Positions 53,349 to 62,800 are shown, counted from the stretch's first letter. The stretch: DNA of 64,000 bases from Anoplolepis gracilipes (GCF_047496725.1 NC_132974.1:7492001-7556000), one strand, 5' to 3'. Program-made: numbers and translations. Notes: generated by a model not told the origin, from the sequence alone.

Positions 53349-54149
53349 ATTATATATTAAAAAAAAATATATATTTTTTTAATCAAAGATATTAGAGACT
53401 AGAAATTATAAATGATTTTTTAAAAATATTTTATGTTTTTATAAGCTAAAAATAGTTTCATAGAAAAAAAGATATGAACCTATTTGTACACCAATTTGTC
53501 ATGCCCGACTTCAAACATTTGCGATAGTAGTAATTTACGGCGCAGCTTAGTTGTATGATAGACAGAGAAAAGTTCCATTAAAAAATATTCTCCAGTACTG
53601 CAAAAATGTAAAAAGTTCTATTGGAAAATTCTTCTCCAGTACTGCAAAAAAGTCTACAAACATTCTTTATCAAAAAATTATATATAATTTTATTATATAA
53701 TTGTACAATATAATTTTATGAAAAAATTATATATAGTTATATATAATGCATATAAGAAATGCAAATTTATAATTTATCTCTATTTTAGCTTTATATTAAA
53801 TAAAAAAATAATAAATAAATTCGGACAACGTACTTAAAATCTAAATTTAAATAATACAAGTTACACAATATTCACACATATACATAATGCATAATTACAT
53901 TATGAAAAAATGTGCAATCGCTGCAAATTTTGCAATACTCTAGAATATCGTATCTTAGCTAGAAGAAATAACTTTAGCAAACATCTGATTTCCTATTTGT
54001 ACTTTGCTTTGTTTCCAGGTCGTTTCAAATCGACCTCCATCAGGTGGCGACAGAACATGGCAGAGAGCCAGGTACAAAAAACGTTTAAAACGAATACTCG
54101 AACAATGTGCGAGAGTCTTCAACTTAAAGAGGACGTTTCTATAATTTAA
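7185..54149 (+). CDS. TkR86C: Tachykinin-family GPCR, TkR86C / natalisin-receptor-like (8 coding exons, 443 aa)
   Basis: This is a class A neuropeptide receptor at the plasma membrane. Drosophila TkR86C, its likely ortholog, binds natalisins and couples to G proteins in neurons. Coding exons are 7185-7479, 29690-29903, 39946-40080, 43089-43169, 45697-45847, 46780-46976, 51017-51144 and 54019-54149. All junctions are GT/AG and the joined length is 1332 nt with no internal stop. Class A landmarks: GN (89-90) in TM1, NLSVAD (113-118) in TM2, C145 before TM3 pairing with C225 in ECL2, DRY (169-171), CWLPY (307-311) in TM6, NPIIY (348-352) in TM7, and a Cys cluster at 368-372. ECL2 has WPDG (229-232) and ICL3 has ESMKSKRK (285-292), both family signatures. 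TM2 to TM3 (LNCAFNFIF, CTINNFVA) resembles TkR86C rather than TkR99D. Orthology is from memory; no alignment was run. An in-frame TAA at 7161 precedes the start codon. Confidence 0.95.
8001..8669. repeat. Diverged direct repeat pair in intron 1
   Basis: Copy 1 (about 8001-8140) and copy 2 (about 8489-8669) share long blocks such as TTAGATATTTTATTGATGAG and CTATTTCCTTT.AATATAAATTA. Copy 2 is longer because of a GA microsatellite around 8575-8602 and a few extra bases before it. This is a local duplication of about 140 bp followed by divergence. Confidence 0.8.
12292..12515. repeat. Short inverted repeat around a 16-bp palindrome
   Basis: AGAAGAGATTGCGCAAAATTT near 12316-12336 is mirrored by the reverse complement GTGCGCAATCTCTTCTAG near 12480-12497. 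Between them is a perfect palindrome, CACATTTGCAAATGTG (12416-12431). It is probably a decayed foldback element. Confidence 0.5.
13144..13755. mobile_element. Foldback MITE-like element A
   Basis: Arms at about 13144-13316 and 13579-13755 are reverse complements over roughly 170 bp with scattered mismatches. The best block is about 37 bp of perfect identity containing GCCCAGATGTTCTACGCGTC. The interior (13317-13578) has no ORF. This is a non-autonomous terminal-inverted-repeat element, with no transposase present to assign a superfamily. Confidence 0.75.
13756..19099. other. TkR86C: Intron 1, middle part
   Basis: AT-rich non-coding DNA. It contains a TG/GT microsatellite (14541-14579), a small GC-richer patch at 18420-18560 with the palindrome CGCGAG-TC-CTCGCG (18430-18443), and open frames at 14226, 15128 and 18723 with unrecognised translations. 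No gene is supported. Confidence 0.65.
19100..19556. mobile_element. Foldback element B, near-complete palindrome
   Basis: The left arm (about 19100-19330) and right arm (about 19346-19556) are reverse complements almost to the centre. Examples are AATGCGTTGATTTCGCAGAAA against its complement near 19470, and GAGAATTTTATAAACCC against GGGTTTATAAAATTCTC. The unpaired loop is only about 15-20 bp. No coding capacity. This is a MITE or foldback element. Confidence 0.8.
19764..20317. mobile_element. Foldback MITE-like element C
   Basis: Terminal inverted repeats of about 100 bp. The left arm, starting GAAAGAAGAAGGATCAAT, pairs with the right arm ending ATTGATTCTTCTCCTTTC, and further in CATAATTCCCTTAAAT pairs with ATTTAAGAGAATTATG. 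The interior is about 300 bp with no ORF. It sits about 200 bp from element B and directly before the duplicated module. Confidence 0.75.
20328..21775. repeat. Duplicated module, two direct copies with a 71-bp identical core
   Basis: Copy 1 spans about 20328-20590 and copy 2 about 21525-21775. Positions 20398-20468 and 21577-21647 are identical over 71 bp, while the flanks have diverged, which suggests constraint or conversion on the core. Each core contains TTGCAG, then 29 nt, then GTGAGT, so it is flanked like a micro-exon. Inside those 29 nt is the perfect palindrome TATCTTG-A-CAAGATA (20424-20438; 21603-21617). The spacer contains TC/TA microsatellites (21176-21217). Confidence 0.75.
22586..22972 (-). 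pseudogene. ORF1 (Gag-like) zinc-knuckle region with internal TGA
   Basis: In one minus-strand frame ending at TGA 22586-22588, three metal-binding knuckles can be traced. The first, RCFRYMSLGHTQAG, has Tyr in place of the second Cys and meets a TGA (22757-22759) exactly where the final Cys is expected. The second, CFRCRASSHKIDLC, is an intact CX2CX4HX4C. The third runs CSIC through H to SKLC, the spacing typical of R1/jockey-type ORF1 proteins. In life this domain binds element RNA in the ribonucleoprotein. Here it is broken. It lies in a different frame from the segment at 23080-23556. Confidence 0.65.
23080..23642 (-). pseudogene. ORF1 (Gag-like) N-terminal part, frameshifted
   Basis: Two overlapping minus-strand frames together cover the N-terminal half of a Gag-like ORF1. 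The first starts MSTRAEESFTLVRRIRER at 23642. The second (23556-23080) continues with a basic stretch and a Glu/Lys/Leu heptad-like segment (EEIVSLRANTGRK, KLKLVEDEICQLKQK), consistent with a coiled coil. The frame change between them implies at least one indel. Function is inferred only from association with the zinc knuckles downstream. Confidence 0.5.
23661..29596. other. TkR86C: Intron 1, last part
   Basis: AT-rich non-coding DNA with a direct duplication at 26823-27271 (listed separately) and small hairpins. An open frame at 28634-28876 has a hydrophobic translation without recognisable motifs. No gene is supported. Confidence 0.65.
26823..27271. repeat. Direct repeat of about 160 bp, two copies
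   Basis: Copy 1 (26823-26982) and copy 2 (27114-27271) are close to identical, for example TACATGGATGCATTTTTAAA and CTCAATGTCAAAAAGAAGAT, with a few substitutions and small indels. The 131-bp spacer is not shared. This is a recent local duplication in intron 1. Confidence 0.88.
29597..29646. repeat. 13-bp tandem repeat just upstream of exon 2
   Basis: About four units of ATGATAAAATATT with a single T-to-C change. It ends about 43 nt before the exon 2 acceptor, so it covers the usual branch-point zone and may have supplied it. Confidence 0.8.
29690..29903 (+). CDS. TkR86C: Exon 2: ICL1, TM2, ECL1, TM3 to the DR of DRY
   Basis: The acceptor TTGTTGCAG is at 29681-29689. The split codon G|CT gives A99, and the exon continues HRRMRTVTNYF, the invariant ICL1/TM2 start of tachykinin receptors. 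TM2 has NLSVADLMMS (113-122), ECL1 has NWPFG (137-141), and C145 is the conserved disulfide cysteine. TM3 ends in SFDR. The exon ends with two bases of the Arg170 codon and the donor GTAAGA at 29904. No nearby start codon is needed, because it reads in frame from exon 1. Confidence 0.96.
33516..33645. repeat. Long imperfect hairpin, possible miRNA precursor or tiny MITE
   Basis: Left arm 33517-33562 (CAGGAATGCTTTAACATACA...) pairs with right arm 33601-33644 (...TGTGTTAAGGCTTTCCTAAC). The stem is over about 40 bp, and several of its mismatches become G:U pairs in RNA. The terminal loop is about 38 nt. Size and wobble pattern resemble a pre-miRNA, but a small foldback transposon would look the same. 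No known miRNA seed was recognised. Confidence 0.45.
39519..39624. repeat. Left arm of perfect 106-bp inverted repeat around exon 3
   Basis: Identical, base for base, to the reverse complement of 40284-40389. It ends 321 nt before exon 3. Identity stops abruptly at both ends. The arms have no terminal motif or ORF that would mark a known transposon. Confidence 0.95.
39946..40080 (+). CDS. TkR86C: Exon 3: ICL2 and TM4 (135 nt, frame-neutral)
   Basis: The acceptor TTTGTTGCAG ends at 39945 and the donor GTAAGT starts at 40081. The exon begins with the last base of R170 and encodes YMAIMHPLKHHMSRKRT (171-187), which completes DRY and gives the ICL2 G-protein contact. TM4 follows at about 188-208, including the conserved W195 and P204, and then the start of ECL2. 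The exon has no complete ORF of its own. It was located by continuity of family motifs and by phase 2 at both ends. Its length is divisible by three, so skipping it keeps frame. A perfect 106-bp inverted repeat brackets it. Confidence 0.95.
40284..40389. repeat. Right arm of perfect 106-bp inverted repeat around exon 3
   Basis: Reverse complement of 39519-39624, starting 203 nt after exon 3. The 659-bp spacer holds exon 3 and both of its splice sites, so pre-mRNA pairing of the arms would loop out just this exon. Confidence 0.95.
40563..41183. mobile_element. Foldback MITE-like element D
   Basis: Arms of about 250 bp (left about 40563-40820, right about 40950-41183) are reverse complements with scattered mismatches. 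Paired blocks include TTTATTTTGTCAAAAT, ATTAAAAAGTAAA and TATACATGATCAATTT. The ends, AGGCTTATACAAGCA and TGCTCATACAGGCTT, form the terminal repeat. No ORF. It sits in intron 3 only 170 bp beyond the exon 3 inverted repeat. Confidence 0.8.
43089..43169 (+). CDS. TkR86C: Exon 4: second extracellular loop (81 nt)
   Basis: The acceptor CAATTGCAG ends at 43088 and the donor GTAAGT starts at 43170. It encodes residues 216-241, including TRISCYLLWPDG (221-232). C225 is the expected disulfide partner of C145, and WPDG is the tachykinin-receptor ECL2 signature. The exon is phase 2 at both ends. The alignment to Drosophila TkR86C across the exon 3/4 and 4/5 junctions needs no gap, as recalled from memory, which supports the chosen splice sites. 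Confidence 0.94.
43933..44006. repeat. (AG)n microsatellite, about 74 bp
   Basis: Purine-only AG repeats with one AA interruption near 43991. Such tracts can bind GAGA-type factors in insects. It is complementary to the (CT)n tract at 45305-45350 of the same intron. Confidence 0.95.
45305..45350. repeat. (CT)n microsatellite, 46 bp
   Basis: An uninterrupted CT repeat about 350 nt upstream of the exon 5 acceptor. It is a potential polypyrimidine-tract-binding-protein target and can pair with the upstream (AG)n in RNA. Confidence 0.95.
45697..45847 (+). CDS. TkR86C: Exon 5: TM5 and ICL3
   Basis: The acceptor TATTCTACAG ends at 45696 and the donor GTATGG starts at 45848. It completes C242 and encodes YNLLFLTVTYLVPM (243-256) of TM5 with the conserved P255, then ICYACMGRKLWGSKSIGE (261-278). 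It finishes with the ICL3 signature ESMKSKRK (285-292). It ends on a codon boundary. LWGS and SKRK are strongly conserved G-protein-contact segments in insect tachykinin receptors. Confidence 0.95.
45848..46779. other. TkR86C: Intron 5
   Basis: The shortest intron (932 bp). AT-rich with an AT microsatellite around 45882-45908. Nothing else is supported. Confidence 0.75.
46780..46976 (+). CDS. TkR86C: Exon 6: TM6, ECL3, TM7
   Basis: The acceptor ATGTTGCAG ends at 46779 and the donor GTATTA starts at 46977. It encodes VVKMFIIVVTIFAVCWLPYQ (293-312), the TM6 with its toggle-switch CWLP. Then come ECL3, YLGFYWLAMSNSMVNPIIYY (334-353) of TM7 with NPxxY, and WMNN before a split Arg358 codon. Another frame of the same stretch is also open (46767-46973), but it lacks any family motif and is a shadow. 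Confidence 0.96.
46977..51016. other. TkR86C: Intron 6
   Basis: AT-rich non-coding DNA containing a short terminal-inverted-repeat element at 48328-48581. Chance ORFs at 48011 and 48942 are not recognisable. Confidence 0.7.
48328..48581. mobile_element. Short TIR MITE, about 254 bp
   Basis: Terminal inverted repeats of about 25 bp: AGTCTGAGTACATTCTGTGT at the left and, read from the other strand, AGTCTAAGTACATCCTGTAT at the right. The interior (with CCGCTGTAACTCGGCGAAAA) is GC-richer than its surroundings and non-coding. The superfamily is not assignable from this copy. Confidence 0.75.
51017..51144 (+). CDS. TkR86C: Exon 7: helix 8 and palmitoylation cysteines
   Basis: The acceptor ATTGTTTCAG ends at 51016 and the donor GTAATT starts at 51145. 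It completes R358 and encodes FRVYFDLVICKCCCVMDR (359-376). FR.YF is the start of helix 8. C368 and C370-C372 match the Cys cluster (CCCC) that family members have at this point, likely palmitoylated. Retention of intron 7 would add about a dozen residues before an in-frame TGA at 51177-51179, giving a plausible short-tail isoform. Confidence 0.92.
51145..54018. other. TkR86C: Intron 7
   Basis: AT-rich non-coding DNA. It contains a small hairpin (52010-52049, GCATCCAATATC against GATATTGTGATGC), AT microsatellites (for example 53312-53346) and a two-copy tandem repeat (53569-53654). No coding signal. Confidence 0.7.
53569..53654. repeat. Two-copy tandem repeat, about 44-bp unit
   Basis: Each unit carries AAAAGTTC.ATT and then TTCTCCAGTACTGCAAAAA. 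The copies differ at a few positions. It lies about 365 bp before exon 8. Confidence 0.8.
54019..54149 (+). CDS. TkR86C: Exon 8: C-terminal tail and stop
   Basis: The acceptor TTTGTTTCCAG ends at 54018. The split codon G|GT gives G401. The exon encodes a basic, Ser/Thr-rich tail ending in EDVSII and TAA (54147-54149). Tail position and phase fit, and a short RW.QNMAESQVQ stretch resembles the Drosophila tail (WKRSTMETQIQ). A weak internal donor CAG|GTACAA lies at 54072 and could lead to a longer alternative tail elsewhere. The tail is much shorter than in fly TkR86C. Confidence 0.82.
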
Positions 54150-54340
54150 ATCAAATATTAACTTAATTTTACATTACAAAAACGTCATTCGTTAGAAATA
54201 ATATTCTAATATAACCATTTTTGTGCTTTACACAACAAATTTTATTAAAAACTTATACTACAGTATTTTAACTGTATTTTTACAATATTCTGGTTGCACA
54301 ATTATTAAATAATATTATTGTAATAAATTAATATTATTCT
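54150..54340 (+). terminator. TkR86C: Receptor 3' UTR with candidate poly(A) signal
   Basis: The first canonical AATAAA after the stop codon is at 54322-54327, 173 nt downstream; another is at 54538-54543. In DNA this AT-rich the hexamer occurs often by chance, so the true cleavage site is uncertain. Confidence 0.3.
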
Positions 54341-57300
54341 ATTATCAATTTTCGAAAGATATTATTTTCCTATTTGTAAATGAAATTGGAATTACAAAAA
54401 AGTTCGATGTTATTTGTAATACTTGATATACTAATATATTTATATATAAATATGCTCTTGTATATTCATGATAATCATTCATTATTCTTAAAACTATTAC
54501 TATTATAATGTATGACAAGATTCTGTAAATACTATGAAATAAATATAATTTGTTCAATTATATATAAATTTAGCTGTTTTGCTTTCAAATTTTATTTCCA
54601 GCATGTTTTATTAACTTAATTATTTTAAGATAAGTTATTTTAAGATATTATTTATATATTAAAATAGAGTATTTAAGATATTATAAATGCTATGTATATA
54701 TATATATAAGTTTTTGTATATTATATATTTTTTGCAAAAATACGTATTACTTGACATTTGATTCCATTTTTTCACAATAAACTCTCTTTAAATAAATTTT
54801 ATAGTTACTTGTTGATAACCATTTTTTTTATATATACATATATAATGAACATATATTTTATTTTTATAATTAACAAACATTTTATATTGTACTACATGTA
54901 TACAAAATTATTACATTTACGCAGTACAATATAAAATGCTGAGTTGGCAGTTTAAAGAATAACAAGAAAAAAAGATGAATATATGAATGTTACCATTTAA
55001 AGTGACATTGTGACGAAATAATAAAAGCAATGTTTATTATCTTAAATATTCTAATTGAGTATATAAATTTGTTATTTATACATAAATGAACTTTTTAATT
55101 ATCTGTATAATTACAACATTCTCATTAATGCCATGTGACTCATTATAAACTTTGAAACTTTAGTAACAGAATATATATCATATTAAAACATAATGCTCAA
55201 GAATAAAATAATAATTTGTTTAGGCATTTTAGAAAAAATTGCATTTATTTATAACAAATTAATATTTATTATTATTCTGTATTGCAACTTTGATTTAAAA
55301 CAATTGAATCGATAATGGATTAAATCAGAACAGATTGACTAAAAAATGGAAAATACATATTTAAATATAATCACGTCCTTGCATAACATATAATAAATAA
55401 ATATGCACAATTGTATTACTAATGCTAATTATAATTTTTTAACCAATTATTATAAAAAATTATCATTATTTTATTCGCTTAAATATAAATAAAAATAATA
55501 TTTTAAAATTATTAATTAATTAACTTTTTTAGTTATTAATTATGTGTATAATTGGTATGTGAGGATTAAATCTCGAGAATATACAGTGAAATATGGCTGT
55601 TGAAAAACTTGAGAAGAGAAACAGGTAATTTCACAATGCAAACCTATAAACAATGGATCTAAATACTTGAGAAGATTTGAATGCGCTAACTATATTCATT
55701 TAACGCGGCAAGAAATAACACGCAAACTATTATATTAAACTTGATTTTCTTACTGCTCTCTAGTACAGAGAAATGCTGTACTAGAAATGAAGAATGTATT
55801 CACATTTTAATATTAAACTTAACTCAAATATTCAAAAATAAATATTTATATTATGCAAGTTATAATAAAAGAAGAGAAAATATATAAATCAATCTTAATA
55901 AATTAATATTTTAAATAAAAGTAACAATTTGTCTTTACAATATCGATTATTAAAGAATGTTTATCCATAATAATAAAAGCACGTAACTTGCACTGTTAGG
56001 AGCATTAAAAATTATTTATTATGTTTAATTGATATCGGCAAGACTGCTGGCCGATGACGAGAGTATTCCCAACATCGGAAAACGTTTACAATTGTGATTA
56101 TGCGAATCATTAAACACTACACACACGGAAAGGCTTGTAGACTCATTCGGTAAAGATAAATTATTTTTACACACACCTATATACATATAAGAGTATATTG
56201 TATATTCAAATAAAATTGATAAAAGAATTAATGGTTTTCGAGATATATATAACATTGTTGCCCGCTTTCTAATTGATTTTAATCGATTTTGATACTTACC
56301 TTCGTACTGTCATTCATTTACAAACATTTGCACGTGAAAAATACTCTTTTAAAATATAGTATCTTTAATATTAAACTAACAATACAAATATAAAACACAA
56401 GAAACAAATTAATAGAATAATCGTAGTTTAAAAGAAGAGTTATTTCAATCAACTAAAGCATACCAATAAAATAAATTCCTCCATTATTGATTCTCGAGAG
56501 GAAAAGATTCTTGAAAAGAGAGGACAATGTTGTGCTCTTTTTTATCCGTTTTATCCCCGTATTAAAGTGACAAGTCAAACCTAATATTCATTGTACATCT
56601 CCGAGAGATTTTTTAGCACATTGCCAAGTTATTTATTAACAAGGACGACTATGAAGAGCTAATTTGTGAAGCTATCTTGTGAAGACTTGTGATTGTTGAA
56701 GTACTTCGTGGACTCATCTTTCAAACGGCTATGATTATTAATTTCTTGTTCCTTATGTTCTATACTCTTAGATCAAGATTAAAGTTAACATATTAACTTT
56801 TAAAAGAGTGTCGTTATTTTCTGCACTCTGTAAATGCTTGTAAATAAGTGACAGTGCAAATATGAATATCAAAATCGCTTAAAATCAATCAGAAAACACA
56901 ACAATAATATATATCTTAAAAATCATTAATTTTTTATCAATTCGCTCTATTTTAATATACAATATACTTTTATATTAGTGAATGTAAAAATAATTTATTT
57001 TTTATATTATATAAAAGAATAAGAAAAAAATATATGTATATAAAATTACATATAAAATAAAAAAATAATTAAAGTAATTTTAGATATATAGTTTCTTTTT
57101 TTTCTTTCTTTAATAAATTGAAAAAATTAAGCTCATATAAAAAAGCGCGCGCGAAAAGGAGCGTTGTTTCTAGTGAAATAAAAACTCATATATAAAATAT
57201 ATGTTTATGTGAATAATAGGCCAATTTTTATACTTCAATTTTTTAAAAATGCACGTATATATTTTACAAGAATTATATCATATAATTATAAAGTAAGGTT

Positions 57301-58810
57301 AATCAGACAAATTTAATATTTGAAAATAAATTGGCGATGTAAATGTGAATATTATTCTATACATTTTTATACATTTAAATTTTAAATTTCAAAACGTACA
57401 CTGTAATTTTAAGAATATTTTTCTGCAATGTGTGTTCCACGAAATGATGAATACATTATTTATTAATAATGACTTAAATTATGAGTTTCTGGGATCTGCA
57501 CTTGTTATTGCTGCAATCAATATCAGTTTGTTTTGCAACCTATTTTTTCATCGATCGCAACTCAGTGCATTCTTATTTATGCAAATAGCATTCCATGACT
57601 ATTTCAAAGATATAATCACGTAACTCGCTTTCTATTACAATCTATTTTTATAATTGTATTAATGAAAACATACATAATACAGTTAACATTTAATGTGTTT
57701 GAAAGATGCTGCATTTTTCTTTAAAATAATGATCGCATTTTATATTCATTATCAGTAACATTTTTATTAAAATTTACTTTATCTGCTTTCTTTCATTGTT
57801 TTAGTATAGTATTTTTAACACTATTTTTATTTCTTTTTTTTTTATTTTAATAATAGAAAAATATCAGCAATTTTGTTTATTTCTATCTTTAATGTAAGAC
57901 TAATAATTTTTTATAATATATATACATTTAATAAATCAGTTGCATTATTAATAAATTTAAAGAAAAATTACAATTTATATAACTGTTATTTTGTTGCATA
58001 GAAAATAATAGAAATCTAGAATAAATATAAAAAAAAGTTTTTAATGTATGTAGATTTTGTGAGTACATTTACTCTTCAAATTTAAATTTGATAAAGATAC
58101 TATTTGAAAGATATAAGAAACATTTCAGGCACGTGATCGGTGCATAATAAAGTAAATTTAGATAATATGTATATCAAACGGCGGAAGGATATGATTCATC
58201 ATTTAAATTTTAAATTCTGGTATTAATGTCAAATAGATGGAACCGATCGTTTAAAAATGGGTCAATTTTAAGCTCTTTTCTATTTGGAGATATTAGTGTG
58301 AACTAAGAGATTAATAATTTGCACATTTTTATGTGCTTACGTAATTTGTGTAAAGTTGTTTAATCAAATTAAAAGTGCTTAGATATTTATATTATTATAT
58401 TTTTAGAACATAAACTAATATTTTGTTTTTATATGACTGCATGTATATCAATTTGTTTAAAATACTACCTATTCTTTTATAATTTTTTTCCAAGTATTTT
58501 TTATTTGCTTCATCTTTGTTACAAAATTACGAAACGCTTACATTGCTATCTAATATATACATATATAGTTACATTCTCTGATAATTGATAAAAAGGATAG
58601 CCTTTATTAAAATTATTGCCGCAAAACGACCACAATTTGTGGTTTTGCTTGATATAAAATATTCTATCATAGATTTCTGTGACTAATTTAAAATTAATTT
58701 TTTTAATAAAAAAAATTTCGAAATATAGGTCTAATTTGTTAATTGATTTAAAATGTACAAATAATATAAAAAATAATTATGTTGAAATACTGTATATCTA
58801 CATAAATTCC

Positions 58811-58824
58811 ATATCACTCTTGTT

Positions 58825-58860
<36 letters not shown>

Positions 58861-58875
58861 ATCAAAAGTGATACA
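58811..58875. repeat. Palindrome with an AT core
   Basis: ATATCACTCTTGTTCAACAA is followed by about 25 bp of alternating TA, then the near reverse complement TTGTTGATCAAAAGTGATAC. About 17 of 20 arm positions match. It is a cruciform-prone site or the remnant of a foldback element expanded by microsatellite growth. Confidence 0.75.
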
Positions 58876-59504
58876 ATAATTGTTTAATAAAGATAAATAA
58901 ATTATTCACTGTATTAAAATTTTAATTTAAATAACACATCTTCAAAATTATTTGTAGTATAACTAATAATAATTGTATCCGAGCGACGATACTGTCGATA
59001 TTTTCTATTTCCTTTATGTTGCACGAAATCGTGACGGAGTTATCGAATAATCATCATGTTGAACGAGCATCATATTGAAGAGCTAGAAAATTATGGTATT
59101 CTCATATATTACAGCATTCAGAAATTATATTCCATGAATGTATACTAAAGTTAAAAGAAAGAATTAATTTTTCAGTTACCTATCTCTTGTATTTCTCACA
59201 TGTATAATGCAAAAATCATCTTTCGCCCATATAATGTTGAATTCGAAAATTGTAATATTTAATGTGAAAAATGTAAACTGCATAATGCTTTAATGCTTCA
59301 AAAAATTTTATGATTTTAACGAGGAATGGCAGGAAAAATGACAGTTTTTATTCTCGTTATGCAAAACTGAATACAAACGACAAATGTAATGGAAGTAAAT
59401 CGCTCACATAAAATACACAATCTTATTCTCTTTGATTAAATTCTCTTTTATTAAGCCAGCCTGAGTCATCGTATTTTTTACATAACTTTTGTTGTTGAAA
59501 TGGA

Positions 59505-59825
59505 TTAAGGGATTACATACTTTACCTTTAAGTAAAGGAGAAATTAATGAGATTTTTGGAGAATTTTTTAAGGATAGTAGTAAATAAATTTAATTCGAAT
59601 CAAATTTTCAAATTTTAAAATACAAAAGAAATGATCAACTTTTAAAGAAAAATATATCTTTCTTAGAAAAAATTTTGTACTTTAGTTGTTAATTTTTTTT
59701 CTTGTATTAAAAATAAATTATGTTTTATTCTCATTTAAATTTATGATACTACCACCTTTTAAAAAATTCTCCAAAATCATTAATTTCTTCTTTAACTGGA
59801 GGTACATCTCTTAAGAGAAAAAGAA
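59505..59825. mobile_element. Foldback MITE-like element E
   Basis: Left arm 59510-59590 and right arm 59737-59815 pair over blocks such as AGAAATTAATGA and TTTGGAGAATTTTTTAA. Weaker complementarity extends inward. The termini are TTAAGGGATTACATAC and its imperfect complement. No ORF. Confidence 0.7.
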
Positions 59826-62800
59826 GACGGTATATACTATTATATATAATATACTATAACGTACACTGTATATAAATATTGCGTAAAAGTTATATATGCC
59901 TCAGTTAAGTTATATGAAAGATTAAAATATATTTGGAGTCTGAAATTGGACAAAACAGAAAAGTAATGTAAGACATGATATTAGCAAAATTACTTCCACA
60001 AAGACCTTGCTTGGCTGCAGGAAATGTGCAGTAATATGAGATTTAGAAAACTTTTAACCGAAATAATGAGCACAAGTAGTAAAAAACTGAAATCTTAAGT
60101 CCCTAAAGCATAGCACGATTTGTCATTAAGACCGCAAATTAAAACAGCTTACGAGACGCAGGTTGCGCTTTAAGCGATTTACTTCCCTCATATTGTCGTT
60201 TGCACTCGGTTTTCCATAAGAGGGTTGACGATATCGCTTTTATTTTTCCATCTGGGATTGTCACGACACACGTGTTTGAGACGATGTGAGATCTAAAAAT
60301 CATGAAAAGAAGAGAATGGTGTTATATCGATTTAGGATTGAAGAGCTCTTTCGCCTATTAAACCAATGCTTCTCTCTCTCCCTCTCTCTCTCTTTCTCCA
60401 TTATTTTATTATTTGATGGACTCATTATATCGAGATTTAAGTCTAGTTTATTGGTAATGGATATTAAGTATATAAATTGATATTAATTTAATGGGTTATT
60501 GTGAGACATTTTACGTTAATAAATGAATTGTATTAATTGTGTGTGCGCGATAAACATGTTCACATAAATATCATCAATGTCGTAAGTAGATATCATAGTT
60601 GGAAATGTGCTTATTTAACTTTTTATTACTATACTTTTCATATGGTTAGATTGTATGTTTTTTTAATATCATAATATATAATAAGCTACTTATTAGATAT
60701 ACAGTATACGATATGGCTTTACAGCAACAAACTGATTTATAAGAATAAAAGTAAAACAAATGTACTCTTTGCAGAAATTAAAATCAAATGCACTTTTATT
60801 TTTTTTTTTAATATAATCATGAATATATATTCTACATTTTTCTAAATTTCTTGCTTTACTACGAAGCTTTTTCATTTGCTTTGAATTATTTCCTCATAAA
60901 CATTATCCCTCGGAGACATTTTGCTATAATACTTAGTTTGTATTTTTTATTCTTTTTATATTTCAGAGAGCTTCTATAAATTTTTTTATAAAAAGCAATT
61001 TGTTTTTTACTTTAAAATATTAAATATACTTTTAATATCTTTTTCCAATAAGATTTTTACTTCAATTTTCATTAAAAGTTTATTTGTTTATCTATTAATT
61101 TTTTACAATTCCATAATATATATATATAAGCTAAATATTTTATTACAAGTTAACTAAATAATTTCAAAAAGAGCTTATACATATGTCGCATCTCATGAGA
61201 CGACAGGGTAGCAAAGTACAGTTATTGCATGCTCTCTCTATAGTAAGAATAAATATACAAACTGCTCAATAACATAATTTTAATAATACGTAATCATATG
61301 GTATAAATACAGCTTAAAAAGCAGTATTGCATATTGCGTCGAGTTACGCAAATTTAAGAAACAACACACTTTATGCACTATTTGCGAATAAATCACTGAT
61401 AGTCACACACATCCGCATTCCAACCTCGTTTCATGAAACACCGGCTGGTAAACTAGACAAATGAAATTATTAGGTCGCACCTATGTATGTACATGCGTAC
61501 ATGTTGAGCAAGAAGAAAAAGGGAAAAGCAGATGTAGTTTTGAGAAAAAATACCATACGCATTATAAAACTGACCTGTCAAGTGATAATTTGATGTTAAC
61601 ATGTCATTTTTCAGTCTGGAAGTAGACAAATGTAACAGAATATGCAAGATGACAGCAATCCTCATTTAAATTTAAGTGTGGTGGATGAGAAATGACTTTG
61701 TTGGAAAAGATGTAATCTTATTGGATTGTTATCGTACATATTTATAATATTATTGTAAGTGATTTCTCCAGATCAATTTTTCCATATTTCCATTGTACTA
61801 ATTGTAATATTTTTTTATTTATTAATAAAATATTATATAAGTATACATATTCCTCCTAATAGTATGCTTATTAATATTAGTAGTGTAGCTACTAGGAATT
61901 TTTATTAAAAATATATTAAATTTCTAAAATTTCAACAAATTTTGAATTTGTTGAATTTGTACTCTTGTGTTCTTTCAAGTGTTCTTGTTTCCATCCTTTT
62001 AACAAACATATTTTATAATATAGAATAAAGAGTTTCAAAAAGTTTAATTTACATTGTATAATTTTAAATTAAGAACAACTGAGAATTTTAAATTGAGAAT
62101 TATGTGTCAGAGCAATACGAGAAAAAATACGCCGTCTGTGATAGGGTAAGATTATACAACAATTTTTTTGTCCGACAAAATTGTAAAAAATGGTTGTAAT
62201 ATCGAATTGTTTGTATTAAACCTTTTCAAAATTTATTTATTGTTATCAAGATTTAGTTTCAATTGTTTTGGATTTGTTGCATGTTATAAATAATACATAA
62301 GTGTTTTATTTTTTAATCATATTCTAGCATTCATCGTTTTCGTCCCACACACAGATTTATTTTTTTTTATTAAATATTGAAAAATTCTGTTAAATTATTC
62401 CGATTATAACTAAAATTTTTTAAATGTAAAAATTGCACATAAAGATAAATTTAAATATAGGTATGTAAAAAAAAATTACACAAGAGTATCTAAGTAAATA
62501 AATATCTATAAATGTATTAATGTTTAATTGATATAATTTGTTATATTATCAGTAAAAAATAGTAATTTAAATATAAATCGCAACTGAAATATTTATGTAT
62601 GCATTATACTTTACAAACGCAAAGAATTCGATTTGGATCTTGTGAGAGAAAATTTTTCATAAAGTTTGGTTTCTATAACTCATTACAATCTGATAATAAA
62701 TTTAATATATTGATATATAAATTTTTTGCTTTTATAATTAAACAGTCTCTCTTAAATTAAATATATAATTATGTATACATATATATAAAATATATATATA

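Noticed and set aside
57345..57623. 92-codon hydrophobic open frame in the 3' flank
   Set aside because: No recognisable family, no convincing splice context, low-complexity composition.
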